DNA of 64,000 bases from Tigriopus japonicus (taxonomy: Eukaryota; Arthropoda; Copepoda; Harpacticoida; Harpacticidae): assembly GCA_010645155.1 (NCBI GenBank), contig JAAGOF010000115.1, forward strand, positions 62,001 to 126,000, written 5' to 3'. The notes under the pieces were generated by a model that saw only the letters and a list, made by a program, of their open reading frames with translations, did no database searches and had not been told where the DNA came from. How positions within the stretch are numbered: position 1 is the first letter of the stretch; every line of letters begins with the position of its first letter. The position numbers and the translations under genes are program-made. This document shows positions 56,427-64,000 of the stretch, in pieces.

Positions 56427-57227
56427 ACTTGCCAATCAAAGAAAAAGGGTGGCATGTTCGTTTCAGGAGAACTAATCCATGTATTTGCTCCAGAGCCCCT
56501 TGTCTAGATCCAACATAAACTAGAAGCAAGTCTAATGAAAACTTCGCATTGTCCAACCTTCTCCGATGAGAGTGTCATGTCTTGGATAGATAGATGCCTT
56601 TTAAATATTTTGAATTTCTCAAGATCTGCTTGATTTTTTTTTTACTGATATTCATATTTCAATGCTTTTCCAACAATACAAATTGTTGGTTAGGTTTTAT
56701 CTTCATTGCTAATAAATTTTCAATTGGAAAAGGTAATCAAAGTATGATTTTGTCGTTCGATAATCTTTCAAAATAGCTTTTATTATTCCTTGTAGATCAA
56801 CTGTCGTAATTTTCTTTATTCGAATTTTTGCGAGTTGATTTAATCAATTGACAGCAAAGGTGCGCTGTTTTTGATTCTATTATTTTTTCAAACCAATGGT
56901 ATTGTCTTAGCGAATAATATCTTTTTTGTTGGCTAACGAATACAGCTGGATACTTTTCTTCACCACCAGCAAGAAGACTCATGACGTCAACTATAGAATT
57001 CCACAGTCAAACAATTGTACATCTTTTGTAACAACTGGGTTATGATGTATTTCTCTGAAAATATACAACTTTAAAACAAGTGGTTTTGATCCATTAATTC
57101 ATCGTGAGATCACTAAAATGTCATTTCAGCTTGTACAAACATATGGCAAAACAATTTCACCGGAGGTATTTTTTTGGCACGCGGACTGAATTAGTGGTAG
57201 TAACAACTAGCAACTAAACAAATACCC
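56427..57227. other. Intergenic / 3' region of the Snail-family gene
   Basis: No gene seen. TTTATT at 56779-56784 and near 56812 would read AATAAA on the minus strand and could be distal poly(A) signals for the Snail-family gene. Confidence 0.35.
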
Positions 57228-59951
57228 TCAAGCTCTCATAAGACCCCCTGAAGAGAGTCCCATTAGAGTTTGGACACATTCCTCGTTTCTGGATTGAAGG
57301 CCATGACATCCACTATCGGTGTGCTTGTTCAAAAGACTCATGCGACTAAAGGTCTTTTTGCACCCGGGACAAGAGTACTTCTTGGTCTGGAGATGAGTTT
57401 GAAGATGAGCCCTCAGGTTGGATTTGTCGGCAAAACTCCTGGTACAATAAGAGCAAGAGAATGGTTTCTCTCCCGTGTGAGTTCGCACGTGACCCTGGAG
57501 AAGCCATGGTCGAGAAAAGCTTTTGCCGCAAATATCACATTTACAAGGAAGCGTGTGAGTTCGGATGTGCATCTTCAAAGCTGACAAGCTAGTGTAGCCC
57601 TTGTTACAATACTTGCAGGAGAAGCTCTTCTGGATTTGGTTGGTACAATGGAGTTGCTCATGTTTGGCGTAACCTGAGCGTGTAGAGAAGGACTTCTTGC
57701 ATTCAAGACATCGGAACGGTTTGTCCGCCTTGATCCCCCTGAATCCATTCATTGAAGCCTTGTTGTTGACACGGGGAGACGACGCTGAAGAAGGTTGTCC
57801 AGATGCTGCTCCTCCTTCAATGACCGCGGGCTTGTTGGTCGCTTTGTTCTTTTGAGAAGGGGTCATGACCGCAACATTTTCTGAATGGAAAGCCGGGTGA
57901 AGAAACCTGGTCATGTGGGATGGATGGCAGAAGGAAGGAGTTGGAGATGAAGAAGCGTTGTTGGCATTGGTATTTGCATGAGAAATTGGTTGCAGTGGCA
58001 GCGTTGGCATTGTTTGTTGGCGGTTACTTTGGATCTCGCGCAAAGGACTTGGAGTCGAAAACGAGGAAGAATGATGACCGGTGGTACTTGACAGGGTAGG
58101 AGATTGAAGAAACGATTGGGGCGAAGAGCCAGAAGAGCAGATCAAGGGCTTGATCGGATGTTGGGGTAACTTGACAATAGACAAATTCTCCGGCTCATGG
58201 CAAAGAGGGCTCGAATGATGAACCCACGGCAAGGGATGCCCTGAATAGGGCTTTTGATTGGTAGGTTTCAACAGAGTGATAGGAATCGGACGGAAAGGGG
58301 TGGTCTGAGCAAACTGAGGCAACCGATGGAACGCCTTCGAAAACTCCTCAGATCGGGATACCTTGGGCTCAGCTTGCCGAAGACTCAGTAAGGCATGGGC
58401 AACAGTCGTGCGAGTCGACTGGTTAGGTTCCTCTTGCGGCAGAGATTCCTCCTTGTCGGTGGCCTGATCCTTCATGAATTTCTTCCAATGTCTCATGCCT
58501 CCCGAGGGGGGCGGGGATCCAGCTGGCTCTTTGGAGGTAGGAATCTCCTTCTTCAACACCAAGGATAAGGGGTGTTGTTGAACGGATCCCGGGGACACCT
58601 GAGTCTCTTCGGAGTCTGGAACAAAACGAAGGGGAACGTTAATATTGCAGGCACTTCTAGTAAAAGTCGGTTGTAGTATGTAGTCAACGACATTCAAGGG
58701 ATCTTGAGGCACAAAAAGTGCAGCCGGTCCCGAAATATTGGGAGGGGAAGGGATCTGTGGAATGTTCATGCATGTGTGAAGGTCTACCAGATATAAATAT
58801 ATATGTGTGGGAATGCTTTCCTATTGATATGGAAAACAGGTAGCAACCGTCTCTCAAGGGGACTGTTCTTGCCTCGTCTCCCTCCCCCCATTCCCCTCCT
58901 CAGACGGAGATTTTTTCCACCGACAACCCATTAGAATGAAAGGGGAGCAGTTTTTGTTCTGTTTATAGCTACACTCTAACCATGCGTGCGTAGTATGAGA
59001 AGTCCATGGACTACAAGTTGAGGGAGAGAGAGAGAGTGAGGCCCCACACTCACTCCCATCCATCGTTCCCCAACCCCCCCCAAGGCCAACCCCAAACAGT
59101 GTTGGGAGTTGGAATTCACACATATGAAAGAGGGAACGATAATCCTCACTTGTGGAGTTCAGTTTTTTCACATGACAGCCATTCAGCCACCTGACAATGA
59201 ATGCCCGACTAGCTCTGAAGAAGCGGACAATTGGGCATTAGCATTCGAACACTATTTTCCAAGACATATACCCCAGTGACGAACGATTGTTGAATACTTA
59301 ATGCTCAGGCTAACTAACGACTTTGAGCTTTCTGACATAGTTTTCCAGCCAACAGTCTTAGGCAGATGTTGGAGACAAGTTCTCATATTTCGTAAGGATC
59401 ATGTCCGAGTCAGATCTTAAGGACATTCCAGAGGTCCAAATGATTTGTGTCTTCACTTGGACCTGAAGACCTGAGAAAACGACTTTAACAAGAATTGCTT
59501 ATCGTTCTTGCCTTCAAAGCTCGGAAAATGGTTACGGGTCAGTGGTCGGCATGTCCCAAGTTTTAAGGTGAGTTAGAGGTGCATGAAATCTCTTGTCACT
59601 CTTCACACTCTCAGTCTCCATCCCAGACAGATAAAGCGACGGCTAAGAATTTAGAAATTCAAGACAAATGTGTCGTCTAATGATTTCCTTTCGAAACTTA
59701 ATGGTTTTCTTTCCCAGCGATCATCCTATTCAAATTTGATGTGAAGCATGCCAAAAATTCGTTGTCAATATTTGACCATTGTTGCGTTGTTTCGAGAGCG
59801 TAGCTACGTCGTTGGCTCGATTTAATCAATCTTGTTAGTACTCACCAATGCCACTATCATTGTCAGGAATGTCCTCATGTTCTTCTTTGCAGTCAAATTC
59901 CGTGGCGAAACTGTCGAATCGAAACCTCTTTTCAACTGGTTTGACACTCAT
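57228..59951 (-). CDS. sna: Snail-family C2H2 zinc-finger transcription factor (about 553 aa, two exons)
   Basis: Exon 1 is 59951-59846 and exon 2 is 58783-57228. The donor (GGCATTG|GTGAGT) and acceptor (GGTAG|ACC) give a continuous frame. The C-terminus carries five zinc fingers in Snail order: [76 protein letters not shown]; and a last C2HC finger [28 protein letters not shown] and FSRMSLL separate it from Scratch. Snail proteins bind E-boxes (CAGGTG) in the nucleus and repress genes in mesoderm and neural development. No SNAG start (MPRSFLVKK) is visible; the start is [20 protein letters not shown] in the linker resembles a CtBP-binding motif. The long Ser/Pro-rich middle is disordered. 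An in-frame upstream ATG at 60149 would add 66 residues. Confidence 0.9.
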
Positions 59952-62900
59952 CTTGAACAAATTTATCTCCTCTCCGCGTTCGGGAGAGAAGTTCGCTGTT
60001 TCACTTCCAAAAGGCAACTGACGGCACAACTGAAGCAAATCCAAGGATATCCTCCTCCGATCTAGAGACTGACTGGAGGGATGAGTCCGACTATGGAGAG
60101 CGAGCGATCGAGGCAAAGAGAGACAACTCTTGATGATGTTGACAGACAAGGGTAGCTCAAGGGTCTCGGGTTTAGAAGCACTAGGTCACCGGAACTAACT
60201 AGCAGGTGCTCGGTTCATTGCTAGAGACTTTCGTAGCGAGCTCCTTCCGGTCGTCCAAGTCCGTTTTTCTCGTCCACATCCGTAGGTGCAAGCAGTAGAG
60301 AGGATGGCTTTTCCAACTGAACGAGATCTTTGGCAAGGTGTGTCGGGTAATTATTGGCACATGTCCTGAGGGTTGCTTCTGTGAGTCCTTGATGATCTCT
60401 TCGAGCACCTGACACGCGAGTGAATGGGGGGATAATTCACCAATGAGTTGAAACCGGTCGGAAATGCGGTTGAGACTTGGAGGAGAAAATCCAGTCCAAC
60501 AACAAGGGGATGAGATACAACCGTTCGAGGTGGAGGTCTGACCCTAACTGATTCCTAGAGAGCTCCTCTGTCACCAAAAGATCCAAGTCTCCTTTGGTTG
60601 GGAATCAAATGACGGACGACTACCAATATGACATGAGGGTGAGCTTTGGGGAGGGATTAATACCCATGCTGTTGTGCTTGCACCCTGTCTCTCACATCGC
60701 TCGTTGGCCTCCCTCAGCGAAAAAGGAGGAAAAAACGGGCGAGGGCGCTCGGGAGACCAGAGAACTCAGGGAGGCCGTCAAGGACAGTGTTAGACACGTG
60801 AAAAAAATCATCAGCTGATGATGAGAGGGATCTCTCGGCTTGAAATCTCGGACGAGCGAATGAGCAAAGGAGCGATCGTCGCTCAAAAAACGGCTACAGG
60901 AAATTGATGAGATTTTGCAACGTACGGGAAATCAGAAATTGTGAGTGTTCCGAAAGAACCGTATCGTTAGGATATTTTTATCGAAGGACCTTTCCGTTGA
61001 AGGATGAAGAAATGCGCCACTTTTCCTTACCTCAATCAAAACCGCGAAAGACACATTTGGTGTTGACCGAAATTATTTTAACGGAGCAAACCTGCTCTTT
61101 GTTTCTTTTGTCTTTATATTGTCCAACATTACCCATCAGAATAGGAGCTTGAGATTTGTCGCTCCATATGGTTTTTCTAATGATATCGTTTAAGTGGATC
61201 AATTCAAAATGATATTTGTTGTAAGTGCCATCCACCTTTGTTAATGTCCAGTCTCATTTATTAGGCTTCTCACCAGCACGCCATCTCCCTCATCTCAAAG
61301 ATGCACCTGCCATCTTGCCTTATCTTTGGCTACCAATGCAAATATTGGAGTCCACTTCCAAGAACATCGCATCAAATTCAATTGCCGGAATCTTTATAAT
61401 AAGTTCTCGCATCTTCAATCCAGCACTTGCTTCGCGGCACCTGCCATCATTCCTCCAATCATCAGTACGTGTGCTACTTACCTACACACGAAGACGGCTT
61501 TAACGAATACGTTCATAGGTAGGTAGTACGAGTATGTGAATGATGTGTACAATCCATGTGAGAGTCTTTGGCGCCAATCCAAGCCTCATGTTTGCCTGGA
61601 TATTGGGTCGTCGAGCTAAGAGGAGTGGAGGGTAGACAAGAAAGAACCGGGAGATTCGTCAAAACGAGAGCAGAAGCTCAAGAAATATGGTCTAACACCT
61701 GCTCTCTCCATCTTGCAACCGGTTGTCTACTGACATCGGACAGCTCGGTCGTTGGTACGAAGTTGGCCGATTCGATAGTCCTTTGAGAGCTCGCTTGGAG
61801 ATTGAAGGAATCTCTCTCTTTCGGGTTTCCCATCTGCTCGAACGTCGTCCTCGGGACTTGTCATCTCCTCCTTGGGCTGAAGAAGCCATGAAATGGACTT
61901 GAAGAACAGACATGGCATTCTTCATATGTGCTCTGCTTGTGGCTGGAAAGAGTTCATGTCGGAAATGGGTGGCAGATTTATCGTGTTTCGAAATATTTCT
62001 GACTGAGTCCGTCCCGCAGAGGGTTATAGATTGATTTCCAGTGCTTCACAATTCCTTTACTTATCCGGCGAGCTTGTCATGGGAGCTTTTCACCGGGATA
62101 AAGTGCAAGTTTGAGAACAAAAAAGAGTTCGTTACAAGTAGCAGATGTGTGTACGCATGAGGTTTTCTAATATAGGGAGTCAGAGGACCAAAGAGAAAGA
62201 TGGTCCCTAGCCATGCAATGTCATGTGTTTAGAGATCAACCCCCCAATGCTAATACAGCGGGCGACGCAATTCACTACTTCTCCACGAACGACTCACATT
62301 CCCCTACACTTTTCCGACCGATTGGGAGGGTGCGACTATTTTAGATCGTTCGTTATCTGCGCTAGCCAACGAGCTAATACAGGATTTGCACCTGGTACGA
62401 GACCAAAGATCAAGGGTGGGAGAGAGAAATTGGATGACGGGAAAATCACCTCTCTCTCATCATATGACGAGCGTACGGAGAGCCAGACAACCAACCAACG
62501 GCTGAAAGCTCGGCGTTGGAGGCCAACGAAGAGGAAGAGAGAGAAAGAGAGGGGGGGTTAGCACGTGCCATCCCAATCCAACGACCTGTCCTTATTTCGA
62601 GTTTTTTTTCCCTCTCGCCGTAGTCTAGTTCCGCCTCGAGAGGGACACTTTGTTCGGTCTATCGTGGGGTGGGGTCAAGTGATGACCGATGATGTCATTG
62701 ATGGGAGGGCAGACTCTTCATTTAATTATCAGCTGATCCTGTTGTTAAACGCCAACCATCGAAGAACGGTCGGTCAGTCAGGAAACTCAGACGATCTGAC
62801 CGGGAAAAACTTTGGGATCAATGACTTTTGACGAGGGATCAATTTAGGAAGTACTTCCTGATACGCAAAATGGAAGAAATTGAAATTGTATTTGTACTGG

Positions 62901-64000
62901 CTGTCAAAAACCTCTTCATTTCTTTCATGCTCACGGGGTATTTTCTAGTCCTAGTGTGAAATCATCTTTTGTATCTTATGTCCTTTTTAGATTTATCTTA
63001 TCCCTAGTACAGTTTTTCACCATATTTGTATTTACATAAACATAGTTATATTCCAACCGTTGACATGAATTCTGGTGGTAATGCAATATAATAACGGAAG
63101 AAAATTTAAAGTCAAAAATACGTCTGGTTTTTCTATGTCCATGGTCTGACTCTAAATTTAGTCTATCTGGGGAATGTTTTCTGTCCCATATACATAAGGG
63201 AGCTGTTTTCCGAGTTTTGATTTGAGATGATGAGGTGCGAGGATGAAGATGGATTGAATGAGGTGTGATGCGTCCAAATGTGTATCCCCGATGGCAAACC
63301 AAAATTAGACACGGTCATTCTCGGAGTGCCGAAGAGTATGTCTATCTCAAAATAGCTCCTTTGATGGGGGTCTGTTGTTTCTAAAACAGGTGTACACTAC
63401 TGAAGAGCTCCGTATCTATCGTCTAAAGTCAAAGAAAAAGGGTTACGAAGGGTCTCATCCTTGCTTCTCAATCCAAAATCCAGATCACCTGCCATATTTT
63501 CGGGTGTTCATCCTCTTCAAAGGCTATTCACGAGATAACGAAACGATAACCGTGTCGTGTCTTGTCGTTCGGTCAGTCTATCGGGGACACAAAAGTCACA
63601 AAATATTTCTTTGGGTTTGCAAAACCAAATGATCTCTCGGCTACCACATGCCCATGGTACAGATTCTGGTTGGCATTCCACACCCAAGTTCATCCAAAAC
63701 TTGAGGGGACAGAAATGACCAGGATCTTGGCCCAAACTCGCCTCACACCTTGACTCTTGACCACCAGGTATCTGAACTGCTGATCTGATCGGTTCACAAC
63801 CAACAAAGAAGGTGTATTATCTGTGTGTACCAGGTATTATCTTGATTTGGCATTGGAGAGGAGCGAGTGAGTGAGTGAGTGAATTGGTGGACTAGCTTGC
63901 TTGCTCTTATCCTTGTGGCTCGTTCATCTTCGCTTGACAGATGTTGAGCGGGATAATTTATGGTGATCAGGACTCCAAACACAGGAATCATCCCTGAGCT
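59952..64000. promoter_or_regulatory. Upstream region of the Snail-family gene; no gene recognised
   Basis: About 4 kb with only short open frames and no protein I can name. It holds GA-rich tracts (near 62530-62560) and a GAGT microsatellite (63866-63882). By position it is the promoter and probable enhancer region of the Snail-family gene, but no specific site could be supported. Confidence 0.35.

Overview
This window is eukaryotic nuclear DNA, most likely from an arthropod; a crustacean such as a copepod is my best guess, as an inference from gene style rather than a diagnostic marker. The evidence is GT-AG introns, AATAAA poly(A) signals, an arthropod-style gene set (DEG/ENaC channels, a Snail-type zinc-finger protein, a carboxylesterase-fold protein, Integrator subunit 1), and many DNA-transposon, LINE and LTR remnants between and inside genes. 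The presence of IFT27 argues against Drosophila and C. elegans, which as far as I know lack it. There is one assembly gap (922 N, 42258-43179). No operons, CRISPR arrays or bacterial genes are present.

Layout. 1-8.8 kb: mostly gene-poor repeat territory. It holds a possible first exon of a leftward gene near 550-680, a hAT-like MITE, a 17-bp minisatellite, a LINE 3' fragment carrying a TA-flanked palindromic MITE, and fold-back elements. 8.8-23.9 kb (+): IntS1, five coding exons, 2152 aa. Its 5-kb second intron carries a nested pair of inverted-repeat transposons. 24.3-26.6 kb (-): a four-exon carboxylesterase-fold protein, convergent with IntS1, in which the catalytic Ser and His are replaced. 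28.9-29.4 kb (+): a small acidic secreted/single-pass membrane protein. 29.6-35.5 kb (-): an intronless 1967-aa protein, probably CPLANE1 (JBTS17). 35.9-36.7 kb (+): IFT27, head to head with the previous gene, so two ciliary-transport genes appear to share one 446-bp intergenic region.

37-44 kb: a block of nested mobile elements, with LINE fragments, two hAT-like elements built on a GACGAATAAA motif, an 850-bp hAT MITE inserted into a LINE, and a young LTR element around the gap. Each of the three DNA elements and the LTR element has a readable target-site duplication. 39-51.2 kb and 52.2-55.9 kb (+): two tandem DEG/ENaC channel genes with the same nine-exon structure. The first has much of this transposon block in its first intron and has no clean splice donor there. 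57.2-60.0 kb (-): a Snail-family zinc-finger repressor in two exons. 60-64 kb: probable upstream/regulatory DNA with no gene I can support.

Functionally, the strongest local grouping is the divergent CPLANE1-like/IFT27 pair. The tandem DEG/ENaC pair is a local duplication. The other genes look like independent neighbours.
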